From Arsukibacterium tuosuense (lineage in GTDB: Bacteria > Pseudomonadota > Gammaproteobacteria > Steroidobacterales > GCA-2729495), in assembly GCA_945872065.1 (NCBI GenBank), contig CAMBYH010000003.1, forward strand, positions 32,152 to 96,151: a stretch of DNA of 64,000 nt. The letters run 5' to 3'. The number at the start of each line of letters is the position of its first letter. The first letter of the stretch is position 1. Both the position numbers and the translations under genes were made by a program. A model generated the notes under the pieces. That model had not been told where the DNA came from. It ran no database searches and saw only the letters and a list, made by a program, of their open reading frames with translations. Below are positions 7,151 through 18,765 of the stretch, piece after piece.

Positions 7151-8635
7151 CTAACACTGGGGGCGCCGCTTGCGCTCGCTGGAGGGCTCAATGTGCATTC
7201 CTTCCCGGTATTTTGCCACTGTTCGCCGGGCAACCTGTATACCTTGCTTTGAGAGTAAAGCAGCAAGCTGGCTGTCCGACAGTGGCTTTGCCGGGTCTTC
7301 CTGGCTGATGAGCTTCTTGATCCTCGCCCGGATGGCCGTTGACGACTGCTCGCTGCCGTCGTCGCCGGTGACCTGGCTGGAGAAAAAGTGCCGGAACTCG
7401 AACAGGCCCCGGGGTGTGTGCATGTACTTGTTGGCCGTAACCCGGGAGATAGTGGATTCGTGCATTTCCACAAGTTCCGCCACGTCGCGCAATACCATGG
7501 GCCGCATGGCTTCCTCGCCACGCTCAAGAAAGGCGGCCTGCCGGTCCACGATGCACATGGCCACCTTCAGCAGGGTGTCATTGCGAATCTCGAGGCTCCG
7601 AACCAGCCACCGCGCTTCCTGCAGCTGGTTGCGCAGCGTGGCGTGATCATTGTCACCACGGACCAGGTCGGCGTAAGCCTGATTGACCTTGAGGCGGGGA
7701 GTCGTGGAGCGGTTGACGTCGACGGTCCAGCGCCCGTTGCGTTTGCGGACGAAGACGTCCGGCACGATGTAATCCGGCGACGACGGCTGGACCGCGAGCC
7801 CGGGCTTGGGATGGCAGTTGCGGATCAGGGCCAGCGCTACGTCCAGTTCCGCCTCCGACACGCCGAGGCGCCGGCGCAGCATGCCAAGCTGCTGCTCGGC
7901 GACCAGGTCCAGACCGTCCACGGTGATGGCGAGAGCCAGAGTCAGGCCCGGGACGCCAGGCGAAAGCTGGCGCAGCTGAATCCGGATGCACTCGCCCAGG
8001 TCCCGGGCGCCGATGCCCGCAGGGTCCAGTCCCTGGACCTTGGCAAGCGTTTGCTCGAGTTCGTCCAGGGTGAAGGTGCCCGATGACTGCAGGTTTTCCA
8101 GGACCACCGCCAGGGACTCGGTGAGATAGCCCGCGTCGTTCATGGCGTCAACCAGCGCCTGGCCCATGAGCACTGCCCGGGGCTCGAAGTGCTCGGTCTC
8201 CAGTTGCCAGAGCAGATGGGCGTGGAGCGTTTCGTTAGCCTTGTCGCTGGGTTCCGGCCGGCCGTCTTCCCCGTCCCAGTTGCTGCTTCCGCCCGCCGAC
8301 GACTCGCTCCAGAGAAGCGAATCAGTTTCCTCGCCTCCAGGGGAGTCAGCGACGGCGCCGGACTCACTCTCTGCATCGTCCCAGTTATCCGCCGGGGTTT
8401 CGTCATCCGGGGTGCCGCCGCTGGCGGGGTCTGGCGGTGGTGCGTCCAGTTCCAGATTACCCTCAGCGGGCGAGGGTGCCGGCTCGTCCAGATCCAGCAT
8501 CACGTTTTCGGTCAGCAGCTGCTCCAGCTGGGTGTTCAATTCGGCCACCGGCAGCTGCAACAGGCGTATAGCCTGCTGCATCTGCGGGGTCATGGTCAGC
8601 TGTTGCCCGATTCTGAGCTGTAGAGCCGGCTTCAT
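7151..8635 (-). CDS. rpoN: RNA polymerase sigma-54 factor
   Basis: The protein of about 494 residues has all three regions: the glutamine-rich activator-interacting region I (LQLRIGQQL, then MTPQMQQAIRLLQLPVAEL), a long acidic region II (many D/E between residues 55 and 125), and the C-terminal DNA-binding region with the RpoN box ARRTVAKYRE just before the end. The ATG at 8635 is preferred because AGGG lies 6 nt upstream; an ATG at 8641 is the alternative. Sigma-54 needs an AAA+ activator; PilR in this same window is one, and a -24/-12 promoter lies in front of pilA (53277-53292). Rpon sits downstream of lptB, as in most relatives. Confidence 0.95.
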   Translation of the reverse strand: MKPALQLRIGQQLTMTPQMQQAIRLLQLPVAELNTQLEQLLTENVMLDLDEPAPSPAEGNLELDAPPPDPASGGTPDDETPADNWDDAESESGAVADSPGGEETDSLLWSESSAGGSSNWDGEDGRPEPSDKANETLHAHLLWQLETEHFEPRAVLMGQALVDAMNDAGYLTESLAVVLENLQSSGTFTLDELEQTLAKVQGLDPAGIGARDLGECIRIQLRQLSPGVPGLTLALAITVDGLDLVAEQQLGMLRRRLGVSEAELDVALALIRNCHPKPGLAVQPSSPDYIVPDVFVRKRNGRWTVDVNRSTTPRLKVNQAYADLVRGDNDHATLRNQLQEARWLVRSLEIRNDTLLKVAMCIVDRQAAFLERGEEAMRPMVLRDVAELVEMHESTISRVTANKYMHTPRGLFEFRHFFSSQVTGDDGSEQSSTAIRARIKKLISQEDPAKPLSDSQLAALLSKQGIQVARRTVAKYREGMHIEPSSERKRRPQC

Positions 8636-8673
8636 CGTCATCCCTGAAGCGCCGCCGTGCATCCCGGCGGATC

Positions 8674-9399
8674 CTATAGTTTAAAGCCCTCACCAAGGTA
8701 AACCTCGCGAACCTGGCTGTTCGCGAGAATGTCCCCGGGGGTACCTTCGGCAATCATTGCGCCGTCGTTAAGAATATAAGCCCGGCTGCAGATTCCCAGT
8801 GTCTCGCGCACATTATGGTCTGTGATCAGGATCCCGATACCCCGGGCAGCCAATTGACGGATGATGCGCTGGATGTCCAGGACCGAGAGCGGGTCGACGC
8901 CCGCAAACGGCTCATCCAGCAGCACAAAGCGGGGTTCTGCCGCCAGTGCCCGGGCGATCTCGACTCGCCGCCGCTCCCCGCCGGACAGGCTGACCCCCAT
9001 GCTGGTGCGCACATGGGTAATGCGGAGTTCCTCGAGAAGCTCCTCCAGGAGCCGCTCCTGGGCGGTCCGGTCCAGCGCCGGGCGGGTCTGCAGGATGGCC
9101 AGGATGTTGTCTTCGACGCTGAGCTTGCGAAAGACGGAGGCTTCCTGGGGGAGATAGCCGAGACCCAGCCTTGCCCTGCGGTGCATGGCCATGCCGGTAA
9201 GGTCATGCTCATCAAGCGTGATCTGTCCCTCATCGCAGGAGATCAGCCCAACAATCATGTAGAAAGCTGTCGTCTTGCCGGCCCCATTCGGCCCCAGCAG
9301 TCCGATGATCTCGCCGCTCTCCACGGTCAGCGAGATGCCCTTGACCACCTGCCGCCGCTTGAAGCGCTTCTTGATCAACTCTGCCCGTAAGGTGCTCAC
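8674..9399 (-). CDS. lptB: LPS export ABC transporter ATP-binding protein LptB
   Basis: The 241-residue ATPase has Walker A GPNGAGKT (residues 36-43), Q-loop [11 protein letters not shown], signature LSGGERRR, Walker [14 protein letters not shown] and the H-loop LITDHNVRE, the last being diagnostic for LptB. It drives LPS extraction from the inner membrane with LptFG (not in the window). The start is GTG at 9399, overlapping the lptA stop by 4 nt. Gene order lptC-lptA-lptB-rpoN is the standard one. Confidence 0.96.
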   Translation of the reverse strand: MSTLRAELIKKRFKRRQVVKGISLTVESGEIIGLLGPNGAGKTTAFYMIVGLISCDEGQITLDEHDLTGMAMHRRARLGLGYLPQEASVFRKLSVEDNILAILQTRPALDRTAQERLLEELLEELRITHVRTSMGVSLSGGERRRVEIARALAAEPRFVLLDEPFAGVDPLSVLDIQRIIRQLAARGIGILITDHNVRETLGICSRAYILNDGAMIAEGTPGDILANSQVREVYLGEGFKL

Positions 9400-10049
9400 G
9401 GTTTACTCGCCGGCGGTGCTGGCTTCTGCTGGGGTGTGATCCGCATCCGGACCGCACTGTCCGGGCTGCCACCGGCGGTCACCACTTCCCGCTGCAGGTC
9501 GTAGGCGATACGGTTTCCGGAGATTTCGTTTTTGCCATCGCTGAGGACGGCATTGGTGGTCAGCTGGATAGTGCCGGCATCGAAGTCGTAGTCAAGCACG
9601 TCAGCTTGCCCTTGCGTAGGGGGATTCCCTGCGGTCCCGGACTGGCTGAAGGTCGCGGGGAGCCCGCTTAGCACAGCTCTGCGCAGGCGGTTGCCACGGA
9701 ATGTCAGTTCGGCACGATCACAGGTGCTGCGGGTTCCCGCGTTGTTGATGCTGACGGCACCGGTGAAGATCCACACGCTGTTTTCGAAGTCTGCCGGATC
9801 GGCCGTAGCCTCGTCTGCCTTGATGGCAAGGGTGCCCTGGGTAATGTTCAGCTGACGGAAGACGAGCCGGTTGTTGCGCCTGTCGAATTCGGAAAATGCC
9901 GCGTCGAGTTCGATCGGGAGGGCCGGATCTGCCGGTGTCAGCAAGGGACGCGGCAGGGCGGGGGGAGCTACCGGGGAGGATTCGGCGGCGATCACGCCTG
10001 CCGAGACCAGCGCGGCCATGAGACCGACCAACAACGCGGTTGCCTTCAT
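9396..10049 (-). CDS. lptA: LPS transport periplasmic protein LptA
   Basis: The product of 217 residues starts with a signal peptide ([23 protein letters not shown]) and continues with an OstA/LptA domain: [32 protein letters not shown] and the repeated beta-jellyroll strands up to [13 protein letters not shown]. LptA polymerises as the periplasmic bridge carrying LPS between LptC and LptD. The ATG at 10049 is chosen because the signal peptide begins there; the open frame extends 34 codons upstream into lptC. An unusually proline- and alanine-rich linker (residues 25-43) follows the signal peptide. Confidence 0.93.
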   Translation of the reverse strand: MKATALLVGLMAALVSAGVIAAESSPVAPPALPRPLLTPADPALPIELDAAFSEFDRRNNRLVFRQLNITQGTLAIKADEATADPADFENSVWIFTGAVSINNAGTRSTCDRAELTFRGNRLRRAVLSGLPATFSQSGTAGNPPTQGQADVLDYDFDAGTIQLTTNAVLSDGKNEISGNRIAYDLQREVVTAGGSPDSAVRMRITPQQKPAPPASKP

Positions 10050-10071
10050 GCCAGGGCTGCCGGGAGGGCGC

Positions 10072-10680
10072 TCAGGGGAGAAACCGTCCGCGCACCTCGG
10101 CGTTGAACTGAAGGCGGTCCTGCTTGAGATAGACACGCATCCCCTTGGCATTGAGCGTGTCCCGGTTACGCTCCACCGCCACGAAGCTCTCAGTACTGGC
10201 GACGTAGGCTTCCGGATCCAGCTCCAGGTAGTCGGTTCGGATCACTAGCGGGGCCCCACTGGTGCGGCCCTCGGCGGTGGCTTTGGCAGGTTCGGCGGCG
10301 GTCGAGGCTGTCGTCGCCACCACGTCTCCAGCGAGTTCAATGATATTACGATCCGGTGGTATCTGCCCCTGGTTGGCCCTCAGTTTCCAGGGAACCTCGG
10401 CGGCTGGCTCATAGTCCACCGTGACATCCCGCATCGTGATGGTCCCGTCTGCCAGGAGCTGCTCCGCTGCGGTTGTACCTACCCGATAGAGGACTTTCCC
10501 ATCGGTTCCGGTACCCGTAAGGCGTGCGTCCTTAACGTAGTAGCCGAGGCCCAGGCGCGGTGCCGGCTGGGATGAATCGGTCTTTGGCCCGGTCCCGAAC
10601 ACCAGGAAACCGGTAAACAATACGGCCACGATGAGCGCCAGGAACCGCAGGGGATGCTGCAATTCAGGGGTGGCAGGCAT
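10072..10680 (-). CDS. lptC: LPS export system protein LptC
   Basis: The 202-residue protein has one N-terminal membrane helix (FLALIVAVLFTGFLVFG) and a periplasmic LptC-type beta jellyroll beginning at GYYVKDARLTGTGTDGKVLYRV, typical of LptC (Yxxxxxxxx...G.). It would dock LptA to LptBFG. A short Ala/Thr/Glu-rich insertion (TTASTAAEPAKATAEG) is present mid-domain. It follows kdsC without a gap (kdsC stop at 10681), in the order kdsD-kdsC-lptC known from many Gram-negatives. Confidence 0.92.
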   Translation of the reverse strand: MPATPELQHPLRFLALIVAVLFTGFLVFGTGPKTDSSQPAPRLGLGYYVKDARLTGTGTDGKVLYRVGTTAAEQLLADGTITMRDVTVDYEPAAEVPWKLRANQGQIPPDRNIIELAGDVVATTASTAAEPAKATAEGRTSGAPLVIRTDYLELDPEAYVASTESFVAVERNRDTLNAKGMRVYLKQDRLQFNAEVRGRFLP

Positions 10681-11184
10681 TCAGGCGGGCTCCCGCGCTG
10701 CCAGCAGGTAGTCGCAGACTTCCCGGACCGCACCCCGGCCGCCGGCGGCATCGGTGATCCAGTCGGCCGCGCGCCGCACGTCCGGATGGCTGTCGGCGAC
10801 GGTGATGCCGAGGCCTGCGAGCTGCATGATCTCCAGGTCCGTGACGTCATCGCCCATACAGGCGACGTTGGGGAGGGGTATGCCAAGCTCCGCCACCAGC
10901 GTTTGCAGCACTTCGCGCTTGTCGTTCCGGCCGAGATAGACGTGGGGTACCCGCAGCTCCGCAAGACGGGCAGCGGCTGCGGCTGAGCGCCTGCCTGAGA
11001 TTACGGCGACGAGCAGTCCCGCCGCCAGTACCTGCTGTATGCCGTAACCGTCACGCACATGGAAGCTCTTGGTCTCCCGACCATCAGAGTCGTAGTGCAG
11101 GCGCCCGTCGGTCAGCACGCCGTCCACATCCAGCACCAGCAGCCTGATCCCGGCGGCGACGGCGCGCAATTCAAGCTGTTCCAT
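10681..11184 (-). CDS. kdsC: 3-deoxy-D-manno-octulosonate 8-phosphate phosphatase KdsC
   Basis: The 167-residue HAD-superfamily C0-type phosphatase has the nucleophile motif LLVLDVDGVLTDG (DxD), a threonine/serine motif II at VISGRRS, and motif III GDDVTDLEIM. KdsC releases Kdo from Kdo-8-phosphate in the cytoplasm during LPS inner-core synthesis. Length fits the short tetrameric family without a cap domain. It is directly downstream of kdsD, which makes the arabinose-5-phosphate precursor. Confidence 0.95.
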   Translation of the reverse strand: MEQLELRAVAAGIRLLVLDVDGVLTDGRLHYDSDGRETKSFHVRDGYGIQQVLAAGLLVAVISGRRSAAAAARLAELRVPHVYLGRNDKREVLQTLVAELGIPLPNVACMGDDVTDLEIMQLAGLGITVADSHPDVRRAADWITDAAGGRGAVREVCDYLLAAREPA

Positions 11185-11198
11185 GGAGGTTGCCCGGC

Positions 11199-12176
11199 TT
11201 ACATCACGCCCGCGCGCAGCAGGTCATGGACGTTGAGAGCCCCAACTACCTTTCGGTCTTCGTCCACCACGAGGAGCCCGTTGATCTTGTAACGCTCGAG
11301 CAGGTGTACAGCCTCCGCTGCCAGTACTCCCGGTGCGATGGTTTTGCAGCTGGTGGTCATGACGTCGCGCATGGTCGTGCGATGCACATCGATACCCCGG
11401 TCCAGAATGCGGCGGAGGTCTCCGTCCGTGAAGATCCCGGCCAGCCGGTCGTCTGCCCCGACGATGGCAGTCATGCCCAGCCCCTTCCGCGTCATTTCGA
11501 CCAGGCCCCCGGCGAGCGGGGTCTCCGGTGCCACTCGTGGAATGCCATCCCCGCCATGCATCAGGTCGTCAACCCGCAGCAGCAGCCTCCGCCCCAGTGA
11601 GCCGCCCGGATGCGCAAGGGCAAAGTCTTCCCGCGTAAAGCCGCGGCTCTCCAGCAGTGCGACGGCCAGGGCATCGCCCATGGCGAGCGCCGCTGTGGTG
11701 CTGGCGGTTGGTGCGAGGTTGAGGGGGCAGGCCTCCTCGCGGACACCGACGTCGATGGTGACCGTCGCTGCCTCGGCCAGCGTTGAGCGGAGGTTGCCCG
11801 TGAGAGTAATCAGCGGGATACCCAGGCGCTTGAGCAGTGGGAGGATCGTTACCAGTTCATGGGTTTCGCCGGAGCTGGAGATGGCGATGAGCAGGTCGGC
11901 GCGGGTGATCATGCCGAGGTCGCCGTGACTGGCTTCCCCGGGGTGGACAAAGAAGGCCGGTGTGCCGGTGCTCGCGAGGGTCGCCGCCACCTTGCCTGCG
12001 ATGTGGCCGGACTTGCCCATGCCGGTGACGACCACCCGGCCGCTGCAGTCCAGGCAGAGCTGGCAGGCCTTGTCGAAGCTCGCGTCCAGCCGCGGGACCA
12101 GGCCGGCAATCGCGGCCGCCTCGATTTCCAGCACGCGCCGGCCCCGCGAGCGGAAATCTGGCAGGTCGCTGCTCAT
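11199..12176 (-). CDS. kdsD: Arabinose-5-phosphate isomerase KdsD
   Basis: The 325-residue protein combines an N-terminal SIS sugar-isomerase domain (VVVTGMGKSGHIAGKVAATL, then SSSGETHELVTILPLLKRLG) with two C-terminal CBS modules (VDDLMHGGDGIPRV and MRDVMTTSCKTIAPG). It converts ribulose-5-phosphate to arabinose-5-phosphate for Kdo synthesis. It is the first gene of the minus-strand operon and is divergent from ibaG-murA. The 103-bp intergenic region must carry promoters in both directions. Confidence 0.95.
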   Translation of the reverse strand: MSSDLPDFRSRGRRVLEIEAAAIAGLVPRLDASFDKACQLCLDCSGRVVVTGMGKSGHIAGKVAATLASTGTPAFFVHPGEASHGDLGMITRADLLIAISSSGETHELVTILPLLKRLGIPLITLTGNLRSTLAEAATVTIDVGVREEACPLNLAPTASTTAALAMGDALAVALLESRGFTREDFALAHPGGSLGRRLLLRVDDLMHGGDGIPRVAPETPLAGGLVEMTRKGLGMTAIVGADDRLAGIFTDGDLRRILDRGIDVHRTTMRDVMTTSCKTIAPGVLAAEAVHLLERYKINGLLVVDEDRKVVGALNVHDLLRAGVM

Positions 12177-12239
12177 GTTCTGCTGCTCAATTTCTTCTGC
12201 TCAGGTGTCCAGTCTCATGGGCTGGGATTGTAAGTCATC

Positions 12240-12245
12240 TATAAT
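12240..12245 (+). promoter_or_regulatory. Candidate -10 box for ibaG-murA
   Basis: A perfect TATAAT lies 35 nt before the ibaG start in the kdsD-ibaG divergent region. No good -35 hexamer is seen at 16-18 bp upstream, so the element is weak evidence alone. Confidence 0.4.
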
Positions 12246-12279
12246 GCCGCGCCTTAACCTCCCGGTCCCCGATACCCGC

Positions 12280-13799
<1,520 letters not shown>

Positions 13800-13852
13800 C
13801 CGGATATTGCCAGCGATGAGGCCGGAGTCTGGCCTGACCGTAGGCAAGTCTG

Positions 13853-13882
13853 AAGCCCCCCGTGTATAATTTTGGGGCTTTC
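13853..13882 (+). promoter_or_regulatory. TATAAT within a short hairpin upstream of petA
   Basis: An AAGCCCC / GGGGCTT inverted repeat (13853-13859 and 13874-13880) encloses a perfect TATAAT at 13865-13870. The element may end murA transcription or start the petABC message about 105 nt before petA; it cannot be both at once. No matching -35 is visible. Confidence 0.35.
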
Positions 13883-13981
13883 TGCCGCCCCACCGCAGGG
13901 GAATTTGGCCTGCCTGCCCTGAGCAGCAGTCATCCGGAACCCGGCAGCGAGCCACCAGGGTTTTTCTAGAGGATTAGCTCG

Positions 13982-14575
13982 ATGAGCGAAGAGGCATCTG
14001 TCAGCCGTCGTCATTTTCTGGCCGTAGCCACCGGCGTGACGGGTGTGGTGGGTTTGGCGCTGACGGCGGCCCCGTTCATCGCCTCCTTTAAGCCCAGCAC
14101 CAGGGCCCGGGCGCTCGGTGCGCCGGTGACTGTGGATATCAGCAAGCTGGAAGAAGGGGCCATGGTGCGCGTGGTCTGGCGAGGTCAGCCCGTCTGGGTG
14201 CTCCATCGCAGCAAGACCATGCTCGAGGCGCTCCTCGACAGTCCGATTGGTCTCAAGGATCCGGAATCCAATGAGTCCATCCAGCCGTCCTATGCCAAGA
14301 ATGAGGGTCGCGCCCTGCGGCTGGACTACCTGGTGGTGATCGGCAACTGCACCCATCTGGGTTGCGCTCCACTGGAGCGGTTCGAAGTGGCAGCGTCGGA
14401 CATGGGTCCGGACTGGCCCGGCGGCTTCTTCTGCCCCTGCCACGGCTCCAAGTTCGATCTGGCCGCCCGGGTCATGGATGGCTCGCCGGCACCAACCAAT
14501 CTCACCATCCCGCCCTATCGCTTCGTGGGGGATGAACTGGTCATCGTCGGCGAGGATTCAGGAGCGGCAGCATGA
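13982..14575 (+). CDS. petA: Ubiquinol-cytochrome c reductase iron-sulfur (Rieske) subunit
   Basis: The 197-residue protein has a twin-arginine type N-terminus (VSRRHFLAVATGVTGVVG) forming the membrane anchor, and the Rieske cluster motifs CTHLGC (C123, H125, C128) and CPCHGSKFD (C151, C153, H154). The two outer cysteines (C128, C153) form the usual disulfide. It moves electrons from ubiquinol to cytochrome c1 at the periplasmic face. It overlaps petB by 4 nt. Confidence 0.96.
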   Translation: MSEEASVSRRHFLAVATGVTGVVGLALTAAPFIASFKPSTRARALGAPVTVDISKLEEGAMVRVVWRGQPVWVLHRSKTMLEALLDSPIGLKDPESNESIQPSYAKNEGRALRLDYLVVIGNCTHLGCAPLERFEVAASDMGPDWPGGFFCPCHGSKFDLAARVMDGSPAPTNLTIPPYRFVGDELVIVGEDSGAAA

Positions 14576-15843
14576 GCGCAGGACCGACCGGCGTAGCGTC
14601 GACCGGTGGCGGTGGGCGGGGAGCCCGCTTCATCGACTGGATAGACGAGCGCTTTCCGCTCACGGCGATGATGAAAGAGCACGTCACCGAGTACTACGCC
14701 GCCAAGAGTCTCAATATCTGGTACGTGTTCGGGGTGCTGGCACTGGTGGTGCTGATTCTCCAGCTGGTAACCGGCATTTTTCTGACGATGAACTACAAGC
14801 CGTCCGCTGAAGATGCCTTTGCCTCCGTCGAGTACATCATGCGGGAGGTGGAGTGGGGCTGGCTGATCCGCTACATGCATTCCACCGGCGCATCCATGTT
14901 CTTTGTGGTGGTTTACCTCCACATGTTCCGCGGGCTGATGTACGGCTCCTACAAGGCGCCCCGCGAACTGCTCTGGGTTGTCGGCATGCTCATCTACCTG
15001 GCGCTGATGGCCGAGGCTTTCATGGGCTATCTGCTGCCCTGGGGCCAGATGTCCTATTGGGGCGCCCAGGTTATCGTTTCCCTCTTCGGTGCTATTCCCG
15101 TCATCGGCGAGGGACTCGTTGAGTGGATTCGAGGTGACTACTTCATCTCCGACATCACACTAAACCGGTTCTTTGCGTTCCACGTGGTGGCTGTGCCACT
15201 GGCCCTGATCCTGCTCGTGGTCGTGCATATCCTCGCCCTGCACACCACGGGTTCCCTGAATCCCGACGGCATCGAGATCAAGGAAAAGAAGGGGCCGACG
15301 GGCATACCGCTGGACGGCATCGCCTTTCATCCCTTCCACACCTCCAAGGACCTGGTGGTGATCATCGTGTTCGCGATCATCTTCGCGTCCGTGATGTTTT
15401 TCGCCCCGGAGATGGGTGGCTACTTTCTGGAACACGCGAACTTCGAGCCGGCTAACCTGCTGAAGACTCCGGAGCATATCGCGCCGGTCTGGTACTTCAC
15501 GCCCTTCTACGCGATTCTTCGGGCAGTGCCGAGCAAGGGCTGGGGAGCATTTCTTATGCTTGCCGCCATCGTCTTCCTGTTCCTGCTGCCCTGGCTCGAC
15601 CGCTGCAAGGTCAAGTCCATCCGTTATCGTGGCTGGCAGTTCAAGGTGGCCCTTGCGGCTCTCGCCATCAGCTTCGTGGCTCTGGGTGTTCTGGGTCTGC
15701 AGCCCGCCACGCCGCTGGTCAATACCGGTGCGCGGATTTTCACGATCATCTATTTCGCAGTTTTCCTTCTGATGCCGTTGTACACCGCACGGGAAAGGAC
15801 CAAGCCGGTCCCCGAGCGCGTCGTTTACCACGGACACGAGTGA
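14572..15843 (+). CDS. petB: Cytochrome b subunit of the bc1 complex
   Basis: The 423-residue protein has about eight membrane helices. Heme-binding histidines sit in RYMHSTGASMFFVVVYLHMFRG-type helix II (split here as RYMHSTGASMFF and VVYLHMFRG) and in the FFAFHVVAVPLALILLVVVH helix IV. The quinol site has the PEWY-like element (APVWYFTPFYA). Length matches the long cytochrome b of proteobacteria rather than the split plastid type. It catalyses the Q-cycle with petA and petC. Confidence 0.96.
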   Translation: MSAGPTGVASTGGGGRGARFIDWIDERFPLTAMMKEHVTEYYAAKSLNIWYVFGVLALVVLILQLVTGIFLTMNYKPSAEDAFASVEYIMREVEWGWLIRYMHSTGASMFFVVVYLHMFRGLMYGSYKAPRELLWVVGMLIYLALMAEAFMGYLLPWGQMSYWGAQVIVSLFGAIPVIGEGLVEWIRGDYFISDITLNRFFAFHVVAVPLALILLVVVHILALHTTGSLNPDGIEIKEKKGPTGIPLDGIAFHPFHTSKDLVVIIVFAIIFASVMFFAPEMGGYFLEHANFEPANLLKTPEHIAPVWYFTPFYAILRAVPSKGWGAFLMLAAIVFLFLLPWLDRCKVKSIRYRGWQFKVALAALAISFVALGVLGLQPATPLVNTGARIFTIIYFAVFLLMPLYTARERTKPVPERVVYHGHE

Positions 15844-15850
15844 GTTGGTC

Positions 15851-16627
15851 ATGAGCAGTCATATTCTTAGACAGCGTATGCGGTCCGGCCTTATCGCCCT
15901 TGCTGCTGTGCTGGCCGCAGCAGGCTCTCCGCCGGTGCTGGCCGCCGGCGCGGAAGCGGGCTTTCAGCAGCACGCCAACAATGACGTCTCCAACGTCGCC
16001 TCTTTGCAGAGGGGTGCCCGTAATTTCGTCAACTACTGCCAGGGCTGCCACTCCGCCAAGTACGTGCGTTACAACCAGCTGGCCCGGGACCTCGGCATGA
16101 CTGAGGAGCAGGTGATTAGCAACCTGATGTTCAGCGCGGCACGGCCTACGGAGACGATGGCCATCGCCATGCGGCCGGCCGACGCGGAGCGGTGGTTTGG
16201 CATCACCCCGCCGGACCTCTCCCTGCTGGCCCGGTCCAAGGGGCCCGACTACATCTACAACTTTCTGCGCTCGTTCTATGTGGACCCTGCCCGTCCCACT
16301 GGGGTGAACAACATCATGCTGCCGAACACTGCCATGCCCCACGTGCTGTGGGAGTTGCAGGGCATGCAGGCGGGCAAGTTCGAGGAAGAGAAGCACGATG
16401 GCGTCACTCACGTCGTGTTCCGGGAGTTCACGGAAGTGTCCCCAGGCAAGCTCAGTCCTGAGGCTTACGACGAGTTCGTGCGGGACACGGTCAATTTCCT
16501 GGACTACATCGCCGAGCCCATGAAACTCAAACGGCAGAGCCTGGGCATCCTGGTGATTGCGTTCCTGCTGGTCTTCGGCGTGTTTGCCTATCTCCTCAAG
16601 CAGGAGATCTGGAAGGACGTCAGGTAG
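15851..16627 (+). CDS. petC: Cytochrome c1
   Basis: The protein of about 258 residues has a signal peptide (SGLIALAAVLAAAGSPPVLAAG), one c-type heme site CQGCH (C63, C66, H67), the axial ligand region with MRPADAERWFG and PDLSLLARSKGPDYIYNFL, and a C-terminal membrane anchor (LGILVIAFLLVFGVFAYLL). A TTG at 15845 is in frame, but the ATG at 15851 starts the signal peptide. It passes electrons to soluble or membrane cytochrome c. It closes the petABC unit; sspA starts on the next base after its stop. Confidence 0.95.
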   Translation: MSSHILRQRMRSGLIALAAVLAAAGSPPVLAAGAEAGFQQHANNDVSNVASLQRGARNFVNYCQGCHSAKYVRYNQLARDLGMTEEQVISNLMFSAARPTETMAIAMRPADAERWFGITPPDLSLLARSKGPDYIYNFLRSFYVDPARPTGVNNIMLPNTAMPHVLWELQGMQAGKFEEEKHDGVTHVVFREFTEVSPGKLSPEAYDEFVRDTVNFLDYIAEPMKLKRQSLGILVIAFLLVFGVFAYLLKQEIWKDVR

Positions 16628-17281
16628 GTGTCCGAGGAGTGGAATTCTTCGGCAGGCAGCTCCGGACGGCGGGCAGCCATGACCTTGTATTCCGATCCCA
16701 CCTCCATAGACAGCCACCGTACGCGGATAGTGCTCGCCGAAAAGGGCATCGTCATCGACATCATCAGCGTGGTGGATGGTGAGCTTCCCGAGGACCTGCT
16801 TGACCTCAATCCCTACCATTCCACACCGACGCTCCTGGACCGGGACCTGGTGCTCTACGACTCCCGCGTCATCATGGAGTACATCGACGAGCGCTTTCCC
16901 CACCCCCCCCTGATGCCCGTCGACCCCGTAAGCCGGGCCCAGGTGCGGCTGGCGCTCTATCGGGTCGAGAAGGACTGGTTCGAAATGGCCCACCAGTGCG
17001 CTACCGCAACGGATCGCAAGCAGACGGCCCAGACCCGCAAGGTTCTCCAGGAAAGCCTGCTTTCCAGCGCTGAGCTGTTTACCGTCAAGCGCTTTTTCCT
17101 CAGTGAGGACTTCTCGCTTGCCGACGCCAGTGTGGCGGCGCTGCTCTGGCGTCTGCCGTTGTATGGGGTCGAGCTTAATGGCAACGGTGCCCAGCCGATT
17201 CGCAAGTACATGGATGGCATGTTCGCCCGGCGTGCCTTCCGGGAAAGCCTGACTGAGGCCGAACTGGAGATGCGCCAGTAG
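16628..17281 (+). CDS. sspA: Stringent starvation protein A
   Basis: The 217-residue protein has a glutathione-S-transferase-like fold: TLYSDPTSIDSHRTRIVLAEKG, NPYHSTPTLLDRDLVLYDSR and the very conserved IMEYIDERFPHPPLMPVDPVSR. SspA binds RNA polymerase during starvation; it lacks GST activity in enterobacteria. The GTG at 16628 is used; the ATG at 16679 is a shorter alternative that would begin at MTLYSD. The petABC-sspAB order is common in this class. Confidence 0.95.
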   Translation: MSEEWNSSAGSSGRRAAMTLYSDPTSIDSHRTRIVLAEKGIVIDIISVVDGELPEDLLDLNPYHSTPTLLDRDLVLYDSRVIMEYIDERFPHPPLMPVDPVSRAQVRLALYRVEKDWFEMAHQCATATDRKQTAQTRKVLQESLLSSAELFTVKRFFLSEDFSLADASVAALLWRLPLYGVELNGNGAQPIRKYMDGMFARRAFRESLTEAELEMRQ

Positions 17282-17325
17282 TCACGCCGAAGCGGCCCTA
17301 CCTCCTCCGGGCCCTGCACCAGTGG

Positions 17326-17678
17326 ATGACGGATAACGGCCAGACGCCGCATCTCGTCGTGGACGCGACCCAGCCGGGGGTTGCCGTTCCGGAACAGCAC
17401 GTCCAGGACGGCCGCATCATCCTGAATGTGAGCTATTCAGCCACCAGTCGCCTGGAGCTCACCAACGACGAGATCAGTTTCGACGCCCGCTTTGGCGGCG
17501 TGCCGCGCACCGTGCGCGCGCCGCTTGCCGCGGTGCTTGGCATTTACGCCCGGGAGACGGGCGAGGGCCTGGTATTTCCCGTTGACGAGTACGCCCCGGC
17601 TGGCGCTGCACCCGCCCCGGAGCCACCGGCGGCGCCAACGACGCCACCGGCCGGGCGGCCGTCGCTCAAAATAGTGAA

Positions 17679-17682
<4 letters not shown>
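17326..17682 (+). CDS. sspB: ClpXP protease specificity-enhancing factor SspB
   Basis: From the ATG the protein has 118 residues: GQTPHLVVDATQPGVAVP, IILNVSYSATSRLEL, a beta-barrel core with FDARFGGVPRTVRAPLAAVLGIYARE, and a Pro/Ala-rich linker ending RPSLKIVK. The ILNVS, FGGVPR and AVLGIYARE elements and the C-terminal LKIVK ClpX-docking peptide are diagnostic. Reading upstream in the same frame gives PKRPYLLRALHQW, matching the family's first helix, but no ATG, GTG or TTG precedes it before the in-frame stop at 17254. The N-terminus is therefore probably longer than annotated (see findings). The stop TAG lies in a REPIN. Confidence 0.9.
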
Positions 17683-18743
<1,061 letters not shown>

Positions 18744-18765
18744 CAGGGCGACCCGCCCCGAACGC

